From: Acanthaster planci
Lineage: Eukaryota; Echinodermata; Asteroidea; Valvatida; Acanthasteridae
Direction: 5' to 3'
DNA: 62,000 nt
NCBI RefSeq assembly: GCF_001949145.1
Contig: NW_019091373.1
Location: 8,460 to 70,459, forward strand
Shown piece after piece: positions 9,264-20,594 of this stretch; position 1 is the first letter of the stretch; every line of letters starts with the position of its first letter. The notes under the pieces were generated by a model. That model searched no databases, was not told the DNA's origin, and was given only the letters and a program-made list of their open reading frames with translations. The position numbers were made by a program, and so were the translations under genes.

Positions 9264-11437
9264 GTATGTTCCGTGGGGGGGGGGTGGTCAGGACACGCGC
9301 GATCTGCTTGGATGTGTTAAGATCGATACTTTCACGAGGGCCTAATTGTACCCAATGCCGTTCTTGGAAGATATCTGATCCATGCTGTAGTTGGTCAAAT
9401 TGATGTTTTGCATAAGAAAAAAGCAACTTTTTGTGATTTTTCCACGACATGTGCGGAACGTCTTACAAAATCAACCATCTCTTAGATTTTACGTAAAAAT
9501 GCTGAATCTTGAAAGAAAACAAAAATGATTCCAAAAAGTAGGCTTTTTTTCTCTCATCTTCTTATTGTGAACCTCTTTCACAAGCTTTTTCATTGAGAAC
9601 CAAATCAAACTTGATTATAATTCTTCAAGTTAAGACGACTATCACGAACATGGTCCAAACATTTTTGTTTGTGGCGCATGGGGTAAGTTCATCTACATCT
9701 ATCACAACATTGTACTAATATGACACACAGGATTTTGTGGTTCAAGCAGCATGCTTGGCTGGTGACGTGTGTTATTGTGGTTAGGTCTATTTTGGAGAGC
9801 TGAGTTTCATAATCCGTCCCTCTCACACCCACAAAAAATAAGGCACATATTTTATTCAGTATATATGTATTAATATTAATTATTATTTAGTAATCCACAA
9901 CATTTTATTGAGACCGAATCACCGGGACGACTTATTGTACTTCCCATAAAATTGCATTACCGAATGTCATTGTGACAGGTTTTTCCCGCTTGTTCTGATC
10001 TACCTTGCCACCGTGTTACCTGTGGTCTGGATCCTGGAAATCTCTCTGCTAGACTTCCGTATAGAGCTGCAGAAAAGGCTGAACCTGACCACGTGTATAG
10101 TCATGCCGACTTTGGAGCTCGACAGCAATAAAAAGCTCATGAGTCTGTGTAACTTCACCGATCTTGCTCTCCCCGACAATGAAAAGGTATACGCATGCAT
10201 GTAACTTCATGACTAAACTTTCATCTTTGATGTGAAAATGCTTTAAGGCCAGACTTGTGTTCGTGCGATTACGATTGTCAAAAAAATTGTAAGAGATATT
10301 TAAGCGCAATGGCCTGTTTTTAAAAGCCATTACATGTACAATGAACTTCTACATCCCAAGATGTTTGAAACAAAAAATGGCACAGATTTGTGGTGTGTTT
10401 TCAAAGTTCAGGTAAGAAGAAGAACAACCCCAACAAAAACACACAGATGCAACTTTTGAGCCTGCAAATTGTTTCATCATAAATATCACAAAGACAATTT
10501 GGAAATATCAAACAGTCTACCTTTTCTGAACGAATTTCCGAACCGTCGCATAGCAATGCCTCTGTAAACAAGTATCAAGACAATACACCTTGGTTCCCAT
10601 TGTTTGTTTCATTTTAAGGAATATTCTGCTGGCTGTTGTGTCGTATTTTTGAGAGAGAACTTCTGTCGCTGTTTCTCCTGCATACAGATTACCTACAGTA
10701 TGAAGCTGTCCATATCGACCATCTACCAGCAAACCCTGATGCTCATCCTTATTTTAGGAAGATGGCTGCTTCCAAAGGGCGGGCTGACGCGGGACGAGCT
10801 ATCTCAACTCCTGCTGGTCTACATCGGCATGGCCGCCGACATGCTAGAGTTCTCATCCGAGACGCTCAAGCTGGAGAAGATCGCCTGCAACCGGTCCATC
10901 TATGTGCCAATCCTGGCCGTGTGGAGTTGGTCCCTCCTCCAGTTCACGCTTGGCCTGACGTCTACCAAGAGGCGTCGGCGCACCCTCATCATGACCGGGG
11001 AGGAAACGGACCGCTGGACCAGGCACCTCCGCAACATCTCTACCATCTTCTGTGGCACAGCCCTCTGGGCCCTCATGACGGACGTGATCCTGCAAGACGG
11101 ACCCTACCTGATCATGAGGCTCTACCTCCTTTTCGCTCTCAGCCTACAGGACCAGTCACTCGTCTTCTTCACTTGCAAGAACGCACTCCTTCTGATACTC
11201 CAGTTTTACCGGCTGTACGTGGTGATGACGGAAACGACACAAAGGGCTACGTCGCGACATCAGCGGGTGGGGATGGTGCTGAGGCATACTCGGGGTCACA
11301 GAGACGGCCTAGGTTTGCGTCGGAGAAAAAAAGCGCGTTCAAAGCAGTGCATAAGGGACAGTGGCACAGACCTGCAGGAAAGAAACTACAAATGTGCTGT
11401 GGCTTCAATTAGTCAAGACATAACGATTTTGAATTAA
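9061..11437 (+). CDS. TMEM26: TMEM26-like membrane protein, copy B (gene span, 3 coding exons)
   Basis: Joining 9061-9263, 9979-10186 and 10688-11437 gives 386 residues plus stop, close to the vertebrate length. Family features in order: two helices in exon 1 (about residues 12-53), the FFPLVLIYLATVLPVVWILE helix (69-88), a loop with NLT and NFT glycosylation sequons, the signature GRWLLPKGGLTRDELSQLLL (161-180), MAADMLEF (185-192), the helix with WSWSLLQF, QDGPYLIMRLYLLF, and FFTCKNALLLILQFYRL. About eight membrane segments are visible. The C-terminal tail is about 80 residues, basic and much shorter and less acidic than that of copy A, so the two paralogues differ most in the presumed cytosolic part. 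The biochemical role of the family is not well defined. Confidence 0.93.
9264..9978 (+). other. Intron 1 of TMEM26-like copy B
   Basis: 715-base intron, donor gtatgt and acceptor tgtgacag. Apart from the G10 run near the donor, nothing notable is seen. Confidence 0.85.
9979..10186 (+). CDS. TMEM26: TMEM26-like copy B, coding exon 2
   Basis: Completes the split Trp codon, then encodes the third helix and a loop of about 45 residues with two Cys and two N-glycosylation sequons (NLT, NFT). Ends at NEK with donor gtatac, phase 0. The intron positions are identical to those of copy A. Confidence 0.92.
10187..10687 (+). other. Intron 2 of TMEM26-like copy B
   Basis: 501-base intron ending in a cag acceptor at 10685-10687. 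The exon 3 frame stays open for 28 codons upstream of this acceptor, so the longer open frame from 10604 is partly intronic. Confidence 0.8.
10688..11437 (+). CDS. TMEM26: TMEM26-like copy B, coding exon 3 and stop
   Basis: 249 codons plus TAA. It begins ITYSMKLSIS and then follows the family block IYQQTLMLILILGRWLLP. A basic loop with TSTKRRRR lies between helices 6 and 7. The last helix ends FYRLYVVM and is followed by a basic tail (RRRKKARSK). A second long open frame over the same bases (10636-11412) is a shadow: it has no membrane pattern or homology. ATTAAA overlaps the stop codon but is too close to be a confident polyadenylation signal. Confidence 0.94.
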   Translation: MTYSMKLSISTIYQQTLMLILILGRWLLPKGGLTRDELSQLLLVYIGMAADMLEFSSETLKLEKIACNRSIYVPILAVWSWSLLQFTLGLTSTKRRRRTLIMTGEETDRWTRHLRNISTIFCGTALWALMTDVILQDGPYLIMRLYLLFALSLQDQSLVFFTCKNALLLILQFYRLYVVMTETTQRATSRHQRVGMVLRHTRGHRDGLGLRRRKKARSKQCIRDSGTDLQERNYKCAVASISQDITILN

Positions 11438-13155
11438 AGTCCACGTGTTGATGCGTTCTGTGCCATGAAAGAGAATCGTATGCTCCTACTTCACAAAATG
11501 ATAATTTTATAATTAACTTCCGCGCGTGAAGATAAAAAACGAAGTCGCCAATTAAGGCTTTGTACATGGCAGAAGGAGTGTATCAGACCCAGAGCATAAT
11601 GACCACGAGAAGGCAGACCGACATCGATGTCGTGGTCCCAGCTTTTAACAGGTGTCGTATGGAATTGAGACTCCCGCGAAATCTGGTCTATTTTTCCTTA
11701 TGTCGATTCTATCCTTCACGTTTGCCTGGACTGTTCTGGCAAATGAGGCATGCCAACTGGATCAATACCTCATGGAAGGCTGAAGTTCATACTGCACCAG
11801 TGCTGAAATTGACCATCTTGATTTATGGCAGACAAACTGTGATCGTTTCAGGTGTGTGGGACACGGGACACTCATTTATGAAGTTAAGTTTTAACAGTTA
11901 CCAGTTTTATAATGATTAAAGTTGAGCGATTAGGATTGGGAAAAAATTAGGTTACGGCATCAAAATGTGTGCTCGGATGGCGTCGGTTGGAATTTGTTTT
12001 TGATCATGCATGTATGTGTCGCGGCTGACCTTCAATTGAACACCAGTAATGAGACATGAGCAATAACAAAATGACTTTTGGAATTCTGACTTCCTGCTTA
12101 GATGATAGAAATTTAACTGTCATAAATCAGTTGTTGCGTATCATTTTCTCTCACCTGTAATCAAAATAGATTACAGTTTTCCTTGAAGGTAAACCTCGAG
12201 CTAAGTGCTGCCATTGGAGGAAAGGGCAGTTACTGCCAATGTTAGACTCTGGGAAAGATTATGCCAGCGTAGAAATGCCTAGAAAAGACTATGATTTAGG
12301 TCGCTACAGTTGGTAAACAATAAACAGTTACTTTTTGTCGTTTTGCTCAAGTTGTTGACTTTGTCGATCGACAGACATGCACTTTTATTGCATTGTTATA
12401 ACTGAAAAGATTATTTCGCTATCAAATCTTACAACCACTGAGGCTGTTGCAGTGATAATATTCATCATAACTTAATATGATTTGAAAGTAAATTTGTAGT
12501 TTTCTGCATATGTTGTCTTTTTTATGCCTTTCGGAATACTGTATTGGCAAAGTAACACGGCGTCCATCGATTGCTTTGGGTTTCATTCCTGCAAGCATTC
12601 ATAAATATGTTAAAATGCTAAGGCCAACCGAAGCCGTTTGAAATCTTCACGACCATTCCTTCAGTAATGCTTGTTACAGCGGCTGAGAACACAGAGCAAG
12701 AGGAAGTTCGAGGTATGATAACATTATAATCCAAATAAAGGTGCACACACGTCGGATTTATGTTGACACAGGTTCTCCCTGGTAACGTACGCCGATTATC
12801 ATTAATTTGCATCACACATGCCGTATTTGATATCTTCAGTTGGGGTTAACCGTACCTTTATCCTCACTAGGGTCAATTTGACACGGGGTACATAGCCCTA
12901 TTTTCAGAACGAAGAAAATCAACAGATTTGGTCCGGTTGTTAATTAAACAAATACACTGTAATTTCAAGGGTGACTAGCATCGAGGGGAAGGGGTGTTCT
13001 CGCGCCCCCCCCCAGGGGCGGATCCAGGATTTTCTTGTAGGCGGGGAGGGGGTGATCCCGGATTTCCAAAAGGAGTGGGGGTTGAACTAAAGCAGCAATG
13101 GTAAAATTTTTGTATTCTGGGCGCTCTATAGTGCAATGCAAATAATGTGCAACAC
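11438..13155. other. Intergenic, no gene seen
   Basis: AT-rich sequence downstream of TMEM26-like copy B. The open frame at 11560-11919 (119 codons) has no recognisable domain or splice-consistent partner. No RNA gene was recognised. Confidence 0.5.
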
Positions 13156-13321
13156 GGGCGATTCACACTAGTGCGCCTCCAAGAGTTTCTCACGCGTTTG
13201 CCAATCACAATGACCGAAATCTGTCGGCCCTTTCCAAACGCGAATTGAGTCGACAGATTTCGCACATCGTGATTGGCCAATGCCTTGCAAACTCTTGGAG
13301 GCGCACTATGGTAAATCGCCC
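13156..13321. mobile_element. Palindromic MITE, copy 1
   Basis: A 166-base foldback that starts GGGCGATT and ends AATCGCCC. Arms of about 75 bases contain GTGCGCCTCCAAGAGTTT, CCAATCAC and GAAATCTGTCG on the left and their reverse complements on the right. It has no coding capacity; the minus-strand open frame over it is a by-product. A second copy lies at 13931-14073. Confidence 0.85.
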
Positions 13322-13371
13322 TGAAAAAAAATTGTAAATTTCAGGCAGAATGACTCCTCCTTTTTTTCTTC

Positions 13372-13400
13372 TCCCTCCCTCCCTCCCTCCCTCCCTCCCT
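13372..13400. repeat. (TCCC)7 microsatellite
   Basis: Seven tandem TCCC units within a longer pyrimidine tract, just 3' of the first palindromic MITE. Confidence 0.9.
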
Positions 13401-13930
13401 CTTTTTCTTTTTATTATTTATTTATTTGGAGAACAAAAGGGGGCGTTCGACCCCATCCCCTGGCCCCTGCCCCTATCGCTATTACACTGCTGGAATAACT
13501 TAACTATTTGACATTTGTATTGCATCATTGGATTGAATGACAATCAACGGCAATGTATTTTGTGCGCATGTGTACCAGTAAAGCATTATACATAACTAAT
13601 ATCCATCTTACTGTATACTGAAATCAAGCTAGTGCTGCACTGTGGATCTGGAAAAATTCATGTAAAATATTGAAGCTTACAAGAAAAAAATGGAAATCAT
13701 TTCCAAGAAAATGGGATTAGCGAGTGGGGTGTGAGTAAGCAGAATCGCCGGGTGTGATAACTGTAAGAGTAAAATTGGGACGGTTACAGGAGCAAACGGG
13801 GATGGCAAATGGATAACAAATGCAATGGCAGGACGGTGAAACTAGGTCATAAATACAAGGTCGGAATGATAAAAATAGACGGTACGCAATGAATACTGCA
13901 ACAAAATATTTCTAAATACCGTGCTTTCCA

Positions 13931-14073
13931 CAATAGTGCGCCTCCAAGAGTTTGCAACTTGTTGACCAATTAGAATGCGCGAAAATTGTCGACCCAATGC
14001 GCTTTTGGAAAGGGTCGACAGATTTCGCACATTGTGATTGGTCAACACGTTGCAAACTCTTGGTGAATCGCCC
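13931..14073. mobile_element. Palindromic MITE, copy 2
   Basis: Same family as 13156-13321. Left arm AGTGCGCCTCCAAGAGTTT then TTGACCAAT; right arm GATTGGTCAACACGTTGCAAACTCTTGG. The right arm lacks the terminal AGGCGCACT block, so this copy is trimmed or diverged. Both copies give a similar spurious minus-strand open frame. Confidence 0.8.
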
Positions 14074-15834
14074 GTAGGCCTATTCACTGATATCTCACCT
14101 ATTCTTTGTAGCCAGGTTTTTAAAAATATTTTTGTTGTTGTTCAACCTAAATGGTCAAACCCTTCGATTCACGCTATTTTGTAAAGAAGCTTGTACTGTT
14201 GAAACATGGAATTTTTTTCTTTGGGAACATCAGGAATCCTACCTGCGTTGGTGGCGCTATGGTCGTCGCATAATGTCATCGACAAGGTATTCTGCATGTC
14301 TGTCTGTGAGGAAATCTTGTCCAAAACTGACAGGAGCATAGTTATTCTTATTACCAGTGTTTATTAAGCATTTTGTATTGTTTACAACAAGTAGGTAAGA
14401 AACTCTTGAACTGATAGTTTTTAGTACATAGGATTAACAGGAGGTTGGACGAACAGTGATACCTTTGGTGCTAACACATTTCATATGCAAACGGTCCGCT
14501 ACACATTAACCATGTGTAAAATAGGTACTGCAATTTCAAATAGCGCCACCAGTAAGCGCTTTCACACCTTGTAAGCACAAAATGTTTGCACACGCGAAAT
14601 GAGCTTAATTCGAACACCTGATCGGGGTCCTAAGCTCATTGGAAAGTTGGGGGGGGGGTACTTTGCCCGAGATAATTGTCCCAGTGTGATTAGTGTTGGG
14701 TAAACACATTTAACAGTGTTTTCGATGGCTGAATTTATTTTTAATCATTACAAAAACAAAAAAAAATGAGTGAGTGTTTTTCATGAAGGAATAAGAACAT
14801 TGTTAAAAATGTGGAAGTCGGAAATATTCCTGGTATTACGTTTACGTGTAAGTGCGATTTTTACATTTGTACTAAAGAAAGGGTTGATGGATAGTCCCAT
14901 GGAGAGGTTTAGTTTACATCGCCTAATCAATGAATAATTCAGCTGTTATTCATTAAAAACTGTAAACGGATAATAAAATACCGAAGAAGCCTACCCGTCG
15001 TGACTCGAGCCTGCAATATAATCATGGAGTCCCCTTCTATTCGCTCTCCTAACAATAATTTGTTTGGAACAGGTGCAAGTGAATGTAGACACGAATGTAG
15101 GCCACACTTGGTTGGTTCTGGATAAGGGATTCCCCTTTGACATCACAGATAATTATGGGAAGAGATAACCATACCAGCTGTTTTTGTATTTTCAATGGGC
15201 CGATGATGTCATTCACTGAAAGACTCATCGGGTGGGTGCTCATAATGCGTCGGGATGCCGAGGCCTCTTCGGCATTGATCCGAAGAAACGAGTCCCGTTC
15301 GGTACTGACTCGGCCGGACTTCGGCGCATATTCGTTGAATGGTCGGCCATATTGATTTTCAGGATCCATGGCGCTGGGAATGTATCGCGGTTCTTGGCTG
15401 GATTTGTGGGAAAATTAGGACATGTACCTCAAAGCAGACTTAGTGCACCGAAACAGGGATTTTACAGGAGTGGCGCTGGTGATTTTCACCGCAAAGTCTT
15501 GGTGTGTTGCCGCTGTGTGAGTATTCTATTTGGCACGTCAAACGATGTTTCAATTTTCCCATTTGTTAACGTTGTAACTTGCTTGATCACGCAGGCCTAT
15601 ATAATGTACTTGCATTCTGTGTTTAGTTGTGTTGCCTGGGCTTGGTCATGAAGAAGTCGCAACATGTATGGTCATGTCAGTGTCGCTCATGTAACTTTTT
15701 CCATTTTAGGTATTCAGGGGGTTTTAAACATAAATAGATTCACCATTGAATCTGGATGAGGTGGGATCATCAGATATGATCATGATGGCACAAGCAGGCC
15801 TAGCCTATGCCTAGAAAAGTTGCTGCAACTTAGT
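14074..15834. other. Intergenic with a CpG-dense patch
   Basis: No recognisable gene. Bases 15245-15360 are unusually rich in CpG (about 13 in 115 bases). This patch includes short hairpins (TCTTCGG with CCGAAGA) and ends near GGCCATATTG, a YY1-like core. It could be a promoter or 5' exon for the MARK gene 9 kb downstream, or an old repeat; the sequence does not decide. A G10 run is at 14649-14658. Confidence 0.4.
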
Positions 15835-16494
15835 CTAGGCCAAAGATCATATAGCGCCGCATAGCAGCGCAACATGGAGAACTTCACCGTGAACATATCT
15901 AATAATACACAGACTGAGCAATAAGCTACTGCATGTACCAATGGGCTCTTCCAAAACTTGGGCAGCAGTTTAGATGTCTTGACATGGAACAGCCGCCAAG
16001 ATGATCAGGGGTCAAGTGACATAATGTTCAATGACCTTATTTTAAAGATGGCGACTGTGAGAGCAAGCCCATGAGATTGAATGTGTGAAGCCAAAAAGAC
16101 TGAAAAACACCAGAACCACGTGAGTGAAATCATTCAATAAATGGCGCTAAGAAAGCAGAGAGGCAATTGCACCTACAATTATAAGAGGGTGCGCCGAACT
16201 TTTTCACTACGCCGACATGCAAAATTGCATATACGGATGTGTGGCTACGGATGGAGTGGTAGCGAGAGTCCATGCCACACTAGTGCGGCTGCTTTTGAGC
16301 AATCGATACGCCTGCGTAATGCACATTGATGCACAGGTGTAGGCGCCGCGGCAGCCACGTGCACCTGGTGGGCCTAAGCATTACCGTGAACCATGGAGGC
16401 GTATCATTTGCTCAAATGGTGCCCATGGTATTTACACCTTTTGGGCAGAGTTATCCATCTTGTGTCTTCGGCGCTATACAATCTTTGGTCTAGG
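15835..16494. mobile_element. 660-bp TIR element related to the left-edge foldback
   Basis: The left end ctaggccaaagatcatatag followed by cgccg and caacatggagaactt is matched by the reverse complement of the right end (ctagaccaaagattgtatag, cgccg, caagatggataact). A nested inverted repeat lies inside (16284-16315 with 16395-16425). The terminal sequence CCAAAGAT..TATAGCGCCG is shared with the element at 1-240. No transposase open frame is seen, so it is probably non-autonomous. No exact target duplication was identified. Confidence 0.7.
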
Positions 16495-19400
16495 CCATGG
16501 TAGGCTACACGTAGCAGCTAGTTTTAGGGCCTATACAAGTAGGCCTAGGGCCTACTACCAATTTTATTTAACCGTCGGGGGAAGAGTTCCATATTACAGA
16601 TGCCAGTAATTATTCCCTAAAGTGACCTATTCAGAAGGCAAAACAAGTCAAAAAAAGTTCAATTTAGGAGGGACAAAATCAAGTCGTTTGCATAGAAAAC
16701 ACTTAAAATTTTTCAAATCAGTCTCAAGGGTTTGTGCACAGGGTGTCAAGTGGTGTCCGTACATGGAACTCTTTCCACAGTTAGGCCTATTACCAAGCCT
16801 TCGGAGTGGAAATGAAAATGAAGTCACCAGGAGACTTTTCTTCTGGATATATTAGTTGGCCAGTTGGTAATCATAACTAACGAACTTGGATCCCTAACAT
16901 GCTTAAAATGTCCCAAATTAATTGCTGAAAATTGTCTGATATTGCCTTCTTTAAAGTTTAACATTTGAGCATCACATCCATTGTGTCAGGTGTTGAAATT
17001 AATGCCATCTGCTGGTCCAACGCAAGTGGAAAAGTTTGACCGGCAGATCTGCCATCAACAGTAAGTATCCTAGTAGGCCTGGTACATGGTAGTACTCATG
17101 TACATGTAGCTGGGCCAGTGTTGAAAAATACTAGGTTTAAAGCCAACAAATACATCTGTGTGCTGATGGTGTTGATGTAAAGTCAAAATGATAAATTTTC
17201 TGCATTCAGTGCTTGCACAACATGTGTACCGCACACCTCGAAAATATGATTGTACATCACAGACTGGTATTTTAAGTCTGCAGAATGTAATGAGAAAGTC
17301 ATGTCCACTAAAACAGCATCTGTGGACTTCTGTCATGACAGAATGCCACTTGAACAGCACCCTGCTTTTACAGCCTAACAAATTGTTTTCCAGTTGCTTC
17401 TTGCAGTGAGTGCTAACGGGAATACAACTTTGTATTGTTAATTTGTCTGTGACACCAGTTTTGACTTTAATACAGTGATGTACTGGTACATGTACAGTGC
17501 AATATGTTGTCAATTAGTGTGATACAGAAATAACATTTGTACATCTGCCACATCAATAAACCTGTGTCAGAAACCCTAATTGTTCTGCAAGCAGTTTTCT
17601 AGCATAAGATCATTTGACACAAAGTAATTGAACTAGCCTTTCTTCAGACATGACAAAACTTGCAAACGTTTTGGTACATGTGAATTACTTTTGTGGCCTA
17701 CTAGAAAATCAGCAAGTAAAACCAGCAAAATTCCCTAAATGGCATTTCTGTTGGCTACTATGAAAAATGAACATGTACGGGCAACAGGTCCTGTCTGAAC
17801 GTCCATTGTTAGAAAATCAATTTGTAAGGGCCAGTTTACTTGGATAGTTGACTGCATGTTTGATGCTATCATGCCAGTTTGTAGCTGTGTGTGGAACATA
17901 GGGTAAGCCCTGCCTTTCAACTATTTTAATAACGCAGATTAGTGAAATGGTCATATCTTTGTCCAATCTGCCTTGAGTGTGCTGACCATAGGTTACTATA
18001 AGCTTGGACAAACTGTAGTACTTGAGTATTGGTTAATTTGTGCGTTAGAAAATAGTCCAACTTTTTCATAACATTATTTTCATAAATTAATTTTTCATGG
18101 CTGACACATGCAAGTACATGTATATAGCGGTACTTGTTTGCTTTTTGATTTTTTTTTTATTTAAAAGCTGAAGAATCTTGTTCTGAATCTTTTGAGATTA
18201 TACTGACAATATGAGAGAATCTTACTCACATTTTGGTAATGGTAACAGATTTCGGTATTATGCGCATGCTCCATGTTTCATATACCGGTATGTACGATTT
18301 TGGATAGCGCCATTGGGTAATTTCTCATGATGTGTCACTCTAATGATGTTGTGATCAGCACTGAAGTCTGTGAAGTTTTTAATAATACTTTATTCATGCA
18401 TTTGCCATGCCATTGTAATCAATGCAAAATAAATTAATTTAACTCTAACCCTCCCAAATCCTCCCAAATCTGTTTTTGCAAAGTGGAGGAATTTGGAGGA
18501 TTCAGGGTGTATGGCAAAAGTGCATGGCTGATTTTGAAGGATGCCATACGTGAGGGTCATGGATTAGACCTTGTGTTATTTGTCCCCAGTCAAGCACAAA
18601 TTCAGCCCAATATTTCTTTTGAATCAACTGCACAGCTCAAGAGTGCCATTTACACTGCCTCAAAATGACAGGAATTGTCAGGCGATTTTGAAGGATTTGG
18701 ACAGTTAAATACACCTTCAAATGATATTTTCGAGGATTTTGGAGGATTTGGGCCGAATGTAATTTTTCATGTTGAAAATCTGAGGATTTCAGAGGATTCA
18801 GGATGGTTCCTAGAAAAAAGGCTGAGGGGGTCAGGGTTAAAAATGTTTGAATGTAGATTTTAGATGGCATACATACATGTGACATAACACAAACAAGCAA
18901 GCCAACATACAATGTAAATACTCTGTATAAAGAGGTGCTGTCACCTGCAGATGTGAAAGGTCGTGACCTAATGGATTGCACATGCTGTCAAATGACTTAT
19001 TGTGCTTGCTTCGGAATCACAATGAACAGGAAAGTGTGCATATTCTTGATGCTTTCACTTTTGGATGGAGTTGGAGAACTGGGGCATGGAGGCAATGGGA
19101 GCCACTGAAATAACATCTTAGATTATATTTTATGGTGACTATTGTGTATGCAGACAATCTCATACTCTCACAAAGCGGTATACATGTACACATCACAGTG
19201 AAGTCAAGAATCACTCAACGGAATTAATCAACAGAGTAATCAAATTAACTTCCAGTAAGTATACATATACATGTACAACCCGCATAATACTGTCAAACTT
19301 TTATACACGTGTACATGTATCTGTCCCTTAATACATGCGCATGTACGACTACACGTATGCATTTTTCACATTGTTATTATAATTATGTAACATGTCAACA

Positions 19401-19787
19401 CACATGGTGCCAAGATAACCTGTTGCAATTATTTTAGCATTGTTATATTCTAAGGAAGTGCATAGCAGTGCTCCAAGTTAGATGAGGGCCCATGCTCGAA
19501 GGAAATAAGTTGGAAGTCTTTTTTTTCTTTCAGGTCTCCAGTACATGTACATGTCATTGAAAACGTCTCATTATGCAAATGAAACAAACCCTTCCGTGTA
19601 CATGTAGCAGTCTTTAGCTTGCCACAAGAAACTTGAAACTTCTGTTAAAAAATTGGCGTAGGTGCCATGTGATGGTTGATAATAATAACTTATTCATTTG
19701 TAAAGCTTAAATTTCAAACTTATGTTCAAATGCATTGTACAATGAAGAAATGTAGAAATGTGGTCCAGCCAATGGCATACAGGGGCG
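16495..19787. other. Intergenic, no gene seen; motif change near 17 kb
   Basis: Begins with a cluster of AGGCCTA motifs (16500-17080). From about 17,080 the TACATG/CATGTA palindromic repeat becomes frequent. Bases 18449-18501 form an inverted repeat of AATCCTCC[C]AAAT with AATTTGGAGGATT, and GAGGATTT-type motifs recur to 18815. The open frames (for example 17070-17513 and 18637-18981, both minus) have no known motif. Confidence 0.5.
18449..18815. repeat. Degenerate GGAGGATTT repeat region
   Basis: Direct and inverted copies of TTTGGAGGATT-like units: CTCCCAAATC twice at 18451-18470, ATTTGGAGGATTC at 18490, then GAAGGATTTGGA, GAGGATTTTGGAGGATTTGG and GAGGATTTCAGAGGATTC. The same vocabulary recurs beside the assembly gap at 32010-32320. 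Confidence 0.5.
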
Positions 19788-20022
19788 CCTCATGCAGTCA
19801 CCAACAACCCACATTTACCCACATCTGTAGAGAGGAGACAGTAAGAGGCATTTACAGGTTTAGAGGTTGGAGGAAAACCCCAGAGTGGAAATGTCTGGGT
19901 AAAACTCACAGAATCAGGTAGGGACTGAAAACCCAATCCACATGTGGACTGAGCCGGGAATCGAACCTGGGCTGCAGAGGTGAAGGTGAAGGGAAGAACT
20001 TCTTCGCCAACCTGACTCCCCA
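19788..20022 (-). mobile_element. tRNA-derived SINE, copy 1
   Basis: Read on the minus strand: a tRNA-like head with an A box differing by one base from consensus and a full B box GGTTCGATTCC (19957-19967), then a body containing GGGTTTTCAGTCCCTACC and GGGGTTTTCCTCCAACCTC. It aligns over its length with the copy at 23700-23910. It does not fold into a functional tRNA that I can support. The conserved TTTTCCTCC body suggests one of the animal SINE superfamilies with a shared central domain; the exact family is not assigned. Confidence 0.75.
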
Positions 20023-20594
20023 GCCCCGGGTCATGAACTGCACAACATGCAGAGTACATGTATGCAGCAGACATAAACATACCAGTGCATACTGCTCTTG
20101 CATGCCATTAATATTTGGGTCTCAAAGGCAGTATGGTGTGGTGCTGTCTCTTGTTTCATGGCGTGTCGTTTTGTGTGCTGCTGATTTTACCCATGTGTAT
20201 ACAGATCAGTTGAGGCTTTGTCATCCTGCAGCAGTACCAGTCGTACAAATGGTTCTTGACATGTAGTAATTGAAATTTAGCAGTATATTCCGGTAGTATA
20301 CATGTACGTATGGACAGGTTGTCATACTGGTAGTAAAACTCTGTTAACCAAACTGTAGGCATTAACAGAGACAATTCTGATTTCAATATACATTTAAATC
20401 TCCATAGCACAAAGTTGGAAAATCATTCTCACCAAAAAGATAAGGGGGGTATGCATAAATACCTCTCTAACTCAAAATGCCAGCCCTGCTACGTGTACAT
20501 CTACATGTACAGTACATCTGCTTACCTCAAAGTTTTTATGTGGCCAATCTAAAAAAAACAACACTGCCGTAACGGTTTCAAAAAGGGTAAAAAG

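Noticed and set aside
10636-11412. 258-codon open frame overlapping TMEM26-like copy B exon 3
   Set aside because: It is in another frame of the same bases; it lacks membrane helices and homology, while the chosen frame matches TMEM26 throughout.
12975-14087. Two similar minus-strand open frames (12975-13280 and 13842-14087) suggesting a small protein family
   Set aside because: Their similarity comes entirely from two copies of a palindromic MITE.
14249-14551. 12-bp inverted repeat TGGTGGCGCTAT / ATAGCGCCACCA, 303 bp apart
   Set aside because: No extension of the match beyond 12 bases and no second copy seen; too weak to call an element.
16000-16023. ATGATCAGGGGT reading MIRG, reminiscent of the MIRGRN segment of vertebrate MARK2
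   Set aside because: The equivalent of that segment is already in exon 2 ([12 protein letters not shown]); four residues followed by a stop is chance.
17070-17513. 147-codon minus-strand open frame in the intergenic region
   Set aside because: Rich in Cys and His but with no ordered zinc-finger spacing; overlaps another open frame on the plus strand.
19957-19967. GGTTCGATTCC suggesting a tRNA gene on the minus strand
   Set aside because: No complete acceptor and anticodon stems; the sequence continues into a conserved body shared with another copy, so it is a SINE head.
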